DNA from: Candidatus Altarchaeota archaeon
Lineage (GTDB): Archaea; Altiarchaeota; Altiarchaeia; IMC4; SCGC-AAA252-I15
Direction of reading: 5' to 3'
DNA: 12,576 nucleotides
Assembly (NCBI GenBank): GCA_026394745.1
Contig: JAPKXP010000105.1
Coordinates: forward strand, 1-12,576
The notes under the pieces are model-generated. The model had not been told where the DNA came from and did no database searches. It was given only the letters and a program-made list of their open reading frames with translations. The first letter of the stretch is position 1; the number at the start of each line of letters is the position of its first letter. The position numbers and the translations under genes were made by a program. This document shows, piece by piece, positions 1 through 6,630 of this stretch.

Positions 1-172
1 TTATGAGTATCATCATCGACGCAGGAAACATCCACAGCATCAGCGTGTCGACAAGCTTCTCCAAGCCAAACTTGTAGAAAAGATAAAAACCAGATATTAT
101 CGTGAAAACCGCCATAAGCATTATCTCATACTTCACATCAATAATCCTGCACACTTCCCTGACGACGCTCAT
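1..172 (-). CDS. Partial membrane protein, third gene of the mazG-like/trpS operon
   Basis: An open frame starts at ATG 172-170 on the minus strand and runs off the left edge after 57 codons. Its ATG overlaps the trpS stop in an ATGA tetranucleotide, the same coupling seen between the two upstream genes, which supports both the start and cotranscription. The N-terminus is short and polar (starts MSVVREVCRIIDVKYE). It is followed by a hydrophobic stretch of about 17 residues (roughly 18-34, rich in Met, Ile and Phe), a charged turn containing KFGLEK, and a second hydrophobic stretch (roughly 43-57) that is cut off. This looks like an integral membrane protein with at least two helices. I recognise no family and assign no function. 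The 3' end is outside the window. Confidence 0.7.
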   Translation of the reverse strand, partial: MSVVREVCRIIDVKYEIMLMAVFTIISGFYLFYKFGLEKLVDTLMLWMFPASMMILI

Positions 173-1260
173 CTTTTCTTCAACAACTTTTCAGCCTGCT
201 TTTTGGCTTCAGCCCGCTTCTTCTGATGCTCGGAAAGGAATTTTTCCATAAGCTGCGCGCAATGCTTCTTGTCCTCGCCGCACATCAATGTCCCAGCCTT
301 ACACTTCTGGTGAATCTCCTTAAGCGCCTTGTCGTCGTCAATCAAATGGTAGAGGTAGAGCTCGTAAATCATGCACTGCTCAGGAATTCCTCCAAGCTTC
401 TTCTGCTCCTCCACCGTCGCGCGGCCGCCGGTCTTGGCGCGCATGACCTTCTTAGCTGCTTCCTTAGGCTCGTCTGTCAGAGCGATGAAGCTCTGCGGGT
501 TGGAAGAACTCATCTTGCCCCCCTGGAGCCCTGACATGAACTTGTGGTAAGTCGCTGAAGGCGGTACGAACTTGAACTCCTCATTGAATCTTTGCGCGAG
601 GTCGCGGGTCAATCTTATGTGCGGGTCCTGGTCTGCGCCAACAGGCACGACAACCGGCCTTGGTCCTCCGAACTCCGGAAGCTGCGGGTGAAGTATGTCG
701 GCTGCCTGAGTCAGCGCGGATATGATTTTACCTGTTGTCAGTTCACCGTAGATTGCCTTAAGCTCGTTGAACGTCACCTTCTTAGACAGCATGTCCCTAA
801 GCCGGTAATATTCGTTCCTGTAATCGCTCTGGAACCAGAACGTGAGTTTGTCGGGGTTAAGGCCCAGCGCGATGTAGTTCGCAAGATACTCCTCGGTTGC
901 GGTCTTCCTCGCGTCCTCGAATGAAACGCCGCGCATCAGGTAGCTCTCCATGTCCGCGGCGCAGGAGAATATTTCGGCGCCCTTCCGCTGGAACCATATT
1001 ATCTCGTCGGCTACCATCTTGTGGCCGAAATGGAATCTTCCGGAAGGCATGAGGCCGGTCATCAACGCGAACCTTTTTTTCTTCTGAATCGACTCGTCAA
1101 TCCTCGAAAAGTCCCGGTGGCCGAAGATTACGTTGCGCCTTATGTAGCGCAGGTCTGAGTATCCGCTCTTGAACTCGTCCATCGGCTGCATGCCGAAGTC
1201 CTTTATGAGCTTCTCGTAGTCTTCGACGCTGCTTTGCGCCCAGGGGTCAAGTTCGTTCAT
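169..1260 (-). CDS. trpS: Tryptophanyl-tRNA synthetase (archaeal/eukaryal type)
   Basis: Class I aminoacyl-tRNA synthetase that activates tryptophan with ATP and loads it onto tRNA-Trp in the cytoplasm. At 363 aa it has the expected size for a compact archaeal TrpRS. An N-terminal DPW motif (residues 5-7) followed by the DYEKLIKDFG segment is typical of archaeal and eukaryal TrpRS and absent from the bacterial form. The HIGH-type motif is PSGRFHFGH (72-80). The KMSKS loop is KMSSS (249-253). GADQDPHIRLTRDLA (208-222) is the conserved active-site segment preceding it. The C-terminus is a Lys-rich helical tail (about 345-363), plausibly for tRNA contact. The start at 1260 overlaps the stop of the upstream MazG-like gene (ATGA), and its own stop overlaps the next gene in the same way. 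No Shine-Dalgarno is evident, so translation is probably coupled. Family identity is very likely from motifs and length. Confidence 0.96.
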   Translation of the reverse strand: MNELDPWAQSSVEDYEKLIKDFGMQPMDEFKSGYSDLRYIRRNVIFGHRDFSRIDESIQKKKRFALMTGLMPSGRFHFGHKMVADEIIWFQRKGAEIFSCAADMESYLMRGVSFEDARKTATEEYLANYIALGLNPDKLTFWFQSDYRNEYYRLRDMLSKKVTFNELKAIYGELTTGKIISALTQAADILHPQLPEFGGPRPVVVPVGADQDPHIRLTRDLAQRFNEEFKFVPPSATYHKFMSGLQGGKMSSSNPQSFIALTDEPKEAAKKVMRAKTGGRATVEEQKKLGGIPEQCMIYELYLYHLIDDDKALKEIHQKCKAGTLMCGEDKKHCAQLMEKFLSEHQKKRAEAKKQAEKLLKKR

Positions 1261-1559
1261 ACTTCAATCCTGCTCTTCTTGGTCTTGTAGCGGACCCACA
1301 TCTTCTCCCATTCCTCGTCCACGTCGACTTTATACTGGTTCGCCAGCTTGAAAGTGAGGTACAGTAGGTCGGTTATCTCCTGCCCGAATCCTGCTTTGTC
1401 CATCGGCTCCTTCTTGTATCCTTCGTCGCGCATCACCTCGCGGGCAACCTCCCCAAGCTCCTCCTGAAGGTGGAGCACGATGTGACTGGACCGGTCCTTC
1501 CACCCCATCTTGTCGTCGTAAGCGGCAACCTGCCTCTGCAGTTCCTTAAAGTTCGACAT
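1257..1559 (-). CDS. MazG-like nucleoside triphosphate pyrophosphohydrolase
   Basis: A 100-aa all-alpha NTP pyrophosphohydrolase of the MazG/dUTPase-like superfamily. These enzymes hydrolyse (d)NTPs to the monophosphate and pyrophosphate, and small single-domain members often clear non-canonical nucleotides; the substrate here cannot be read from the sequence. The metal-binding signature is visible: E33, E34 and E37 in EELGEV, then E61 and D64 in EITDLLY, matching the family ExxE...ExxD pattern. The MSNFKELQ start is normal for small MazG-like proteins, so ATG at 1559 is well supported. The gene is first in a minus-strand operon with trpS, joined by an ATGA overlap. Its start lies 14 bp from the divergent truD start. 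An iMazG-type or other MazG-related subfamily is possible; I do not assign one. Confidence 0.88.
   Translation of the reverse strand: MSNFKELQRQVAAYDDKMGWKDRSSHIVLHLQEELGEVAREVMRDEGYKKEPMDKAGFGQEITDLLYLTFKLANQYKVDVDEEWEKMWVRYKTKKSRIEV
1544..1551 (+). promoter_or_regulatory. Predicted TATA box of truD, inside the mazG-like CDS
   Basis: The sequence CCTTAAAG is centred about 26 nt before the A of the truD ATG (1574), the usual archaeal TATA-to-start-site distance, so a leaderless truD mRNA is predicted. The box lies inside the 5' end of the divergent MazG-like gene because only 14 bp separate the two start codons. The BRE upstream is weak. This is a spacing and composition argument only. Confidence 0.45.
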
Positions 1560-1573
1560 CTAATATATTTGGG

Positions 1574-2770
1574 ATGGGTCAATTAAAACCGCCGGAAGTG
1601 GAGTTGCTGGTCGGCCTTGAGGTCTACAAGAGCGGCAGCCCCGGCCTGGGCGGCGTGATAAAGCAGGCTCCTGAAGACTTCATCGTCGAGGAGGTCACGC
1701 CGGAGGGGAAGGTTCTTGAACTTGACAGGGACGAGAGCGTTGAAGACATCCGAGGCGATTACGTACACTTCACGCTGCAGAAGAGGAGCTGGGAGACGAT
1801 GAGGGCGTTAAAGGAAATCTCAGACAGGCTTCGGGTGAGCCAGAGGCGCCTGTCGTTCGCCGGAACTAAAGACAAGAGGGCGCTTACCACGCAGCGTGCT
1901 TCCGTTTACGGTGTTTCGATTGAGGACCTTAGGAAAGTCGAGATAAAGGATGTCGTAATCCACAGCTTCCGTTACGCTGACGAGGCGGTGGGGCTTGGAG
2001 AGCTTTGGGGCAACCGGTTCAGTGTGGCGATACGCGACATCGACTTGAGCGAAGGCGAGATTGCGGAAAGAATCAACGCAATCAACAGGGAACTATCGGG
2101 GGGATTCCCGAACTACTTTGGAGTGCAAAGGTTCGGCGAGAATCGGCCGGTAACGCATCTTGTGGGCTTGGAGATAATACGAGGGAACCTGGAGGGCGCA
2201 GTGATGATTTACCTGACGAAGACGTTCGGCTGGGAGGATGACGTGGAGAAGGCGTTCAGGCAGAGTCTTTCCGAGACAAATGATTTTAAGGAAGCTCTGA
2301 AGAACGTCCCGAAGAAGCTGGGTTACGAAGCCGCCTTGCTAAACCACCTCGTCCAAAAGCCGGGAGACTACGCCGGGGCCTTAAGGAGCCTGCCTAAAAA
2401 TCTTTCCATGATGTTCGTGCACGCCTATCAAAGCTACGTCTTCAACAAGGCATTGAGCGAGTGCCTAAAGAGGGGGCTTAGCGTCGAGAAGCTTCCGCTC
2501 GCCGGAACGGAAACCGGCGTCGACGAGATTACGGCGCGGATGATGGATGAAGACAGCGTAAAGCCGGAGTACTTCAGGATTAGGGAGATGCCCGAACTTT
2601 CAAGCAGGGGAGAGTACCGCGACTGCTTCAAGCAGGCCTACGACTTCACGGTATTGGAGACTGGAGTGGACGAACTGAACGAAGGGAAAAACAAGTTGGT
2701 GATACGATTCAGGCTGGAGAAAGGGAACTATGCGACGACGGTGCTGAGGGAAGTAATGAAAAAAGAGTAA
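1574..2770 (+). CDS. truD: tRNA pseudouridine synthase TruD/Pus7 family
   Basis: Pseudouridine synthase of the TruD family, which isomerises uridine to pseudouridine in tRNA (classically U13). It is a 398-aa cytoplasmic enzyme, a normal length for the archaeal form. Motifs in order: GLGGVIKQAPEDFIVEE (about 24-40), the family N-terminal signature; GTKDKRALTTQ (97-107) with the catalytic aspartate D100; GNRFSVAIRDI (146-156); PNYFGVQRFG (179-188), the family hallmark; and HAYQSYVFNKAL, the C-terminal catalytic-fold motif. The insertion (TRUD) domain lies between the last two. The ATG at 1574 puts the conserved VGLEVYKSGSPG segment about a dozen residues in, as expected. It is transcribed divergently from the mazG-like/trpS operon, also a tRNA-related locus. 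It ends in TAA, and 94 bp of AT-rich spacer follow before the next gene. Confidence 0.96.
   Translation: MGQLKPPEVELLVGLEVYKSGSPGLGGVIKQAPEDFIVEEVTPEGKVLELDRDESVEDIRGDYVHFTLQKRSWETMRALKEISDRLRVSQRRLSFAGTKDKRALTTQRASVYGVSIEDLRKVEIKDVVIHSFRYADEAVGLGELWGNRFSVAIRDIDLSEGEIAERINAINRELSGGFPNYFGVQRFGENRPVTHLVGLEIIRGNLEGAVMIYLTKTFGWEDDVEKAFRQSLSETNDFKEALKNVPKKLGYEAALLNHLVQKPGDYAGALRSLPKNLSMMFVHAYQSYVFNKALSECLKRGLSVEKLPLAGTETGVDEITARMMDEDSVKPEYFRIREMPELSSRGEYRDCFKQAYDFTVLETGVDELNEGKNKLVIRFRLEKGNYATTVLREVMKKE
1581..1588 (-). promoter_or_regulatory. Predicted TATA box of the mazG-like/trpS operon, inside truD
   Basis: On the minus strand this reads TTTTAATT, centred about 25 nt upstream of the A of the MazG-like ATG (1559), which predicts a leaderless transcript. 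It lies within codons 3-5 of truD and mirrors the truD box on the other side. Evidence is limited to position and A/T content. Confidence 0.45.
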
Positions 2771-2829
2771 ATCTAGAATTTGAAAAAAAAGTCGTTCAAC
2801 TACATTACTCTTGCAGACAAACGCGAACA

Positions 2830-2837
2830 TTATATAA
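2830..2837 (+). promoter_or_regulatory. Predicted promoter of the ABC transporter operon
   Basis: TTATATAA is the best TATA-box match in the window. It is centred about 31 nt upstream of the permease ATG at 2865 and preceded by CGAAC as a possible BRE. It predicts a start site near 2860 and a leader of only a few nucleotides. The rest of the 94-bp spacer after truD (2771-2864) holds an A8 run near 2783 and no hairpin or riboswitch-like structure that I could recognise. Confidence 0.65.
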
Positions 2838-2864
2838 GGACGCTCGCCAAATCTATAGTTTAAT

Positions 2865-4442
2865 ATGGGGTTTAGGGTGGAACGCCTTTTGAGTAAACAC
2901 AGTTCAAAGCTGATGTATTTTATTTCGCTCGCCTTCTTCCTCGTAGTAATCTTCACGCCGCCGGTCTACATACTCTCGTACGCCTTCAAGTCGCAGTTCG
3001 TGATAAACGAGGCGAGCCGGACCGCGCTTTTCAACTCGCTGGTGATAGGATTCGTCGTTACGCTGTTCGACCTAGTCTTCGGCCTTCCGGTAGCATGGGT
3101 GCTTGCAAGAAGGAAGAGCCTGAAGCACCGCCATCTAATCGACACGCTGATTGACATGCCCCTGGTGGTGCCGACGTCCGTCCTAGGCCTTTCAGTTTAC
3201 TTCTTTTGGGGCGGGGGCTTAGGCAGCCTCTTTGGAGTGCAGGATGGTCTCATCAGCAAGGGCCCGATTATGATAATACTACTACACATTGTCTTCTCCT
3301 TCCCGTACGTAGTGCGCTCCATCGAAGCAGCCGTATTCCAGATAGACAAGTCTCACGAGCAGGCGGCCACGATGCTTGGCGCATCGCAGTTCACTGTTTT
3401 TCGGACGATATCCTTGCCGTTGTTCAAGGCGGGAGTCATATCAGGAGCAATACTGGCTTTCACCAGGAGCCTGAGCGAGACGGGAGCAACGATGATGGTC
3501 GCAGGACTTACTTCGACCGCGCCCACGATTGTGGTAGACTACAAGAAGGCAGGCGACATCACGTCCGCTGCCGCGATAAGCGTCGTCTTGATAGGCATAG
3601 CTGTTGTCCTGCTTGTATTGACGAAGATTCTGTCGAAGAGCTTTAGGGTTCCGGTAACGCACGTATGGCCAAGCGAGGAGAGGACTCTTAGCAAGGAGTA
3701 CGTGCATCTGAGGGACATGCTAGTGTCTTTTTTCGTGATGGCAATCATACTGGTTCCGACTTTTTACATAGCATTGAGCGGGCTTGGCGTGCTTAGGTCG
3801 GACACCATATCCTCTCTCCTCAGGGACGGCGGAATAATGAACTCGATAATCGTTTCCTTTGCAGTGGCGTTCATAGTGACCGTCGTCAACCTGGCGTTCT
3901 CCATGCCGCTTTCGATGGTAATAAGCCGAAACAAGTTCAAAATCGGCGGCGTGATAGACACGATGAGCGACGTAATACTGCTTGTGCCTACGAGCGCGCT
4001 AGGGCTTTCGCTCAGCATGTTCTGGGGCAACTTCAGCTTCAACGAGTTCATGATACTGGTTTTAGCGCACATGAGTTTCTCCATGCCGTTGATGCTAAAG
4101 CCGATTTCAGCTGCTCTGAGCGGGGTCGACCCGAACCTGGAGGACGCGGCGAGGACTCTTGGGGCAAAGCCGTTGAAGGTGTTCATGACTATCACTTACC
4201 CCCTGATAAAGCCGGGGATAGTGGCCGGAATCATAATGACTTTCATGAGAAGCCTGAGCGAGACCGGCGCGACTCTTTCAGTATCCGATAACATAAAGAC
4301 CATCCCGGTATTGCTGGTGGATTTGTTCAACGCGCATCAGGTTGACGACAAGGCGATACTCGCTAGCATAGTCTTGTTCGCGCTATCGTTCGTGTTCATA
4401 CTCGTCTTGAAGAGCATAACAAACAAGAATGCCAAGCATTGA
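2865..4442 (+). CDS. ABC importer permease, two fused inner-membrane domains
   Basis: Integral membrane permease of a binding-protein-dependent ABC importer. The 525-aa protein is an internal tandem: each half has several hydrophobic helices and a cytoplasmic EAA coupling loop. These are EQAATMLGA (165-173) and EDAARTLGA (426-434), each followed about 30 residues later by the identical sequence RSLSETGAT (201-209 and 462-470). The halves also share VPTSxLGLS (102-110 and 374-382). One polypeptide therefore supplies the whole translocation pore, as in the FbpB/AfuB and ThiP type of permease. Homologues carry Fe(III), thiamine, sulfate, molybdate/tungstate or polyamines; nothing here fixes the substrate. 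It is first in a three-gene operon, and its last 14 bp overlap ATPase 1. No substrate-binding protein gene is adjacent. The start at 2865 follows a strong TATA box. Confidence 0.92.
   Translation: MGFRVERLLSKHSSKLMYFISLAFFLVVIFTPPVYILSYAFKSQFVINEASRTALFNSLVIGFVVTLFDLVFGLPVAWVLARRKSLKHRHLIDTLIDMPLVVPTSVLGLSVYFFWGGGLGSLFGVQDGLISKGPIMIILLHIVFSFPYVVRSIEAAVFQIDKSHEQAATMLGASQFTVFRTISLPLFKAGVISGAILAFTRSLSETGATMMVAGLTSTAPTIVVDYKKAGDITSAAAISVVLIGIAVVLLVLTKILSKSFRVPVTHVWPSEERTLSKEYVHLRDMLVSFFVMAIILVPTFYIALSGLGVLRSDTISSLLRDGGIMNSIIVSFAVAFIVTVVNLAFSMPLSMVISRNKFKIGGVIDTMSDVILLVPTSALGLSLSMFWGNFSFNEFMILVLAHMSFSMPLMLKPISAALSGVDPNLEDAARTLGAKPLKVFMTITYPLIKPGIVAGIIMTFMRSLSETGATLSVSDNIKTIPVLLVDLFNAHQVDDKAILASIVLFALSFVFILVLKSITNKNAKH
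4429..4442 (+). other. 14-bp permease/ATPase 1 overlap, near-copy of the 5492-5505 overlap
   Basis: ATGCCAAGCATTGA contains the ATPase 1 start (ATG) and the permease stop (TGA). The overlap between ATPase 1 and ATPase 2 is ATGCCAAAGATTGA, the same length with 12 of 14 bases identical. The shared bases encode the MPxIE start of both ATPases and, in the other frame, the -AK- end of the preceding protein. Confidence 0.8.
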
Positions 4443-5505
4443 GGTTAAGGGGCTCTGCAAGAGCTTCGGGGAGCTTAACGTGCTGAAGGACTTCAGCTTC
4501 AGGGTGGAGGATGGCGAATACGTCGTCGTTCTAGGCTCGTCGGGGTGCGGGAAGACTACGCTGCTTCGGATTATCGCAGGACTATTGAGACCTAATTCAG
4601 GCCAAATTATGATAGACGGCGTGGACGTGACCGCACTACCTCCAGAGGCGCGTGGTATCGGATTCTTCTTCCAGAATTACGCGCTTTTCCCGCACATGAC
4701 TGTGTACGACAACGTCGCGTACGGCCTCCGGCTGGACGGGATGGGCGAGGAGGAGATTAAAGAGAAGGTCGAGGAGAAGCTGAGGATGGTCGGGCTGCTC
4801 GACTGGTCCCAAAACCTTCCTAAAGAACTTTCCGGTGGCATGCAGCAGAGGGTTGCTCTCGCAAGGGCTCTTTCCGTAGGGTCCAAGGTCGTGCTTTTGG
4901 ACGAGCCTTTGAACGCCCTCGACGCAAAGATTAACGCGATACTGCGTAGCGAGCTCGTTAGGATGGCGAGGGAGTTTAAGCTTACTGTCATTCACGTTAC
5001 GCCGAACCAGGAGGAGGCTATGGAGATTGCAGACCGGGTAGTGATAATGAGGGACGGCGGCATAGCCCAGATGGGCGTTGACTTTGAAGTGTACGACAAC
5101 CCTAAAACACCTTACGTAGCGTACTTCCTTGGGGAGACGAACTTCCTGAAGGCTAGGAAGGTCGGGTCGAACGTCGTGCAGCACGGTAAGACTCTTTTTG
5201 AGCTGAGCGCGGACGCCCCATACGACGAAGTCCTGCTGGCGATAAAGTCCGAGAAGGTTTTGTTCGAGAGGCATGAGAGGAATACTCTCGAAGGCGTGAT
5301 AGACAACATCAACTTCCTGGGCAAGACAATGAGGTATGAGGTCAAAATCAGGGACGGATTTATTTATGTGCACACATCCAAGCATCCGGAGCTTAAGGCA
5401 TGCGACAAGGTTCACGTCTACATGCAGCCTTCCGCGCTGCGCGCATTCAACGGCGGCGAGAGGATTGACGAGGAGATTGAAGTGATAGAATATGCCAAAG
5501 ATTGA
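4429..5505 (+). CDS. ABC importer ATPase 1 with non-canonical H-loop (His to Pro)
   Basis: Cytoplasmic nucleotide-binding subunit (358 aa) of the PotA/MalK/FbpC-like class, with an N-terminal ATPase domain (about 1-235) and a C-terminal TOBE-like beta domain (about 240-355). Visible motifs: Walker A GSSGCGKT (36-43), Q-loop FFQNYALFPH (80-89), signature LSGGMQQR (134-141), Walker B VVLLDEP (154-160) with the catalytic Glu kept, and D-loop ALD (163-165). The H-loop, normally THDQ, reads TPNQ (191-194). The switch histidine is replaced by Pro192 (codon CCG at 5002-5004) and the next Asp by Asn. With ATPase 2 it probably forms a heterodimer having one impaired and one normal ATP site; this is inference. 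The start overlaps the permease stop by 14 bp and its own stop overlaps ATPase 2 by 14 bp, so coupled translation is likely. Substrate unknown. Confidence 0.93.
   Translation: MPSIEVKGLCKSFGELNVLKDFSFRVEDGEYVVVLGSSGCGKTTLLRIIAGLLRPNSGQIMIDGVDVTALPPEARGIGFFFQNYALFPHMTVYDNVAYGLRLDGMGEEEIKEKVEEKLRMVGLLDWSQNLPKELSGGMQQRVALARALSVGSKVVLLDEPLNALDAKINAILRSELVRMAREFKLTVIHVTPNQEEAMEIADRVVIMRDGGIAQMGVDFEVYDNPKTPYVAYFLGETNFLKARKVGSNVVQHGKTLFELSADAPYDEVLLAIKSEKVLFERHERNTLEGVIDNINFLGKTMRYEVKIRDGFIYVHTSKHPELKACDKVHVYMQPSALRAFNGGERIDEEIEVIEYAKD
5492..5505 (+). other. 14-bp ATPase 1/ATPase 2 overlap, near-copy of the 4429-4442 overlap
   Basis: ATGCCAAAGATTGA contains the ATPase 2 start and the ATPase 1 stop, in the same geometry as the upstream junction. 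The pair is consistent with a tandem duplication of the ATPase gene that carried its overlapping junction along. Confidence 0.8.
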
Positions 5506-6562
5506 ACTCAGGAACGTTACCAAGGTATTCGACGACGACTTTACGGCAGTAAGGGACGTGAGTCTCGTAGTCAAGGACAGGGAGTACGCGACTCTACTCG
5601 GACCTTCAGGGTGCGGGAAGACTACGCTGCTTAGGACTATAGCAGGCTTGGTCAAGCCGACGTCAGGCGACATATTGATTGACGGGAAGTCTGTCGTGGG
5701 CGTCCCGCCTGAGGACAGGAACATAGGCTACCTGTTCCAGAATTACGCGCTTTTCCCGCACATGAACGTGAGGGAGAACGTGGGCTACGGCCCGATAGTC
5801 AGGGGTGAGAGCAAGGCCAGGACGGTCAGGATTACGGATGAGATGCTACGGTTCGTGAATCTTTTGGAGTGGGCGAGGTTCATGCCTTCCGAGCTTTCCG
5901 GGGGAATGCAGCAGAGGGTGGCTTTGGTTAGGTCGCTTGCCGCAGGCTGCTGCAAGATTCTGTTCCTTGACGAGCCGATGAGTTCGCTTGACCCTAAGAT
6001 CGGCGTGAAGCTCAGGTATGAGATTCAGAAGACGGCGAGGAACCTGGGACTGACGGTCTTGCACGTGACGCACGACCAGGAGGACGCGATGAGCATCTCG
6101 GACAAGGTGATTGTCATGAGGATGGGGTCTGTCGTTCAAGTCGGAGGACCGAGGGAGATATACAACAATCCTGCGAGCCCGTACGTCGCGCATTTCATAG
6201 GTGAATCCAATTTCATAAAGACGGTTCCCGTGGGCGATAGTAGTGTTGCGTTTGATGGCAGCGTCATAACCCTCGGCGAAAATGTTGGCGGGGATAATAT
6301 TGTGATTTCCATAAGGCCTGAGAGGATTCTTTTCGAGAAGAGGCTTGAGAACACGCTGGAGGGTGTTGTTGAGGACAAGAATTTTTTAGGCCCTACGACA
6401 AGGTTTATTGTTAAGATTGGTTCGGTTAAAGTCAGCGTTTCGACTGCTAAGCACCCTGAGATTAAGGTCGGCGATAAGGTCTATGTCTATCTGCCGCCTT
6501 CTGTGCTGCGCGTTTTCAGGGGCGTTTCGGACTTGGATGGGGAGTTGAGGATACTGGGTTAG
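5492..6562 (+). CDS. ABC importer ATPase 2 (canonical motifs)
   Basis: Second nucleotide-binding subunit (356 aa) of the same importer, paralogous to ATPase 1. All catalytic motifs are intact: Walker A GPSGCGKT (37-44), Q-loop LFQNYALFPH (81-90), signature LSGGMQQR (135-142), Walker B ILFLDEP (156-162), D-loop SLD (165-167) and H-loop THDQ with H194. A TOBE-like C-terminal domain occupies about 240-350. Its ATG lies in a 14-bp overlap with ATPase 1; AGTGAT at 5481-5486, 5 nt before the ATG, is a plausible partial archaeal ribosome-binding site. Codon use changes near 6230: Asp is 13 GAC to 1 GAT in the ATPase domain but 2 GAC to 5 GAT in the C-terminal domain (hand count). It ends in TAG, the only such stop among the genes here, and closes the operon 68 bp before cdc48. 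Substrate unassigned. Confidence 0.94.
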   Translation: MPKIELRNVTKVFDDDFTAVRDVSLVVKDREYATLLGPSGCGKTTLLRTIAGLVKPTSGDILIDGKSVVGVPPEDRNIGYLFQNYALFPHMNVRENVGYGPIVRGESKARTVRITDEMLRFVNLLEWARFMPSELSGGMQQRVALVRSLAAGCCKILFLDEPMSSLDPKIGVKLRYEIQKTARNLGLTVLHVTHDQEDAMSISDKVIVMRMGSVVQVGGPREIYNNPASPYVAHFIGESNFIKTVPVGDSSVAFDGSVITLGENVGGDNIVISIRPERILFEKRLENTLEGVVEDKNFLGPTTRFIVKIGSVKVSVSTAKHPEIKVGDKVYVYLPPSVLRVFRGVSDLDGELRILG

Positions 6563-6596
6563 GGATATACAGTCTAACCTATCCATAATCACAAAG

Positions 6597-6604
6597 TATT
6601 TATA
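6597..6604 (+). promoter_or_regulatory. Predicted promoter of cdc48
   Basis: TATTTATA is preceded by the purine-rich ACAAAG (a BRE candidate) and centred about 30 nt before the cdc48 ATG at 6631. It predicts a start site near 6627 and an essentially leaderless mRNA. It sits in the 68-bp spacer after the ABC operon, which otherwise shows no recognisable element. Confidence 0.6.
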
Positions 6605-6630
6605 GTGGAACCTGCATAATATTAGACACG

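Noticed and set aside
1561..1570. TAATATATTT between mazG-like and truD as the shared TATA box
   Set aside because: A box here would start transcription about 25 nt inside each gene, past both well-supported start codons; the boxes at 1544 and 1581 fit the spacing better.
2771..2864. Riboswitch or small RNA in the leader of the ABC operon
   Set aside because: The predicted start site (about 2860) leaves almost no leader, and I found no stable hairpin or conserved aptamer-like core.
4636..5724. Long minus-strand open frame (362 codons) across both ABC ATPases
   Set aside because: It is a shadow of two confidently identified genes, without recognisable motifs, and spans their junction.
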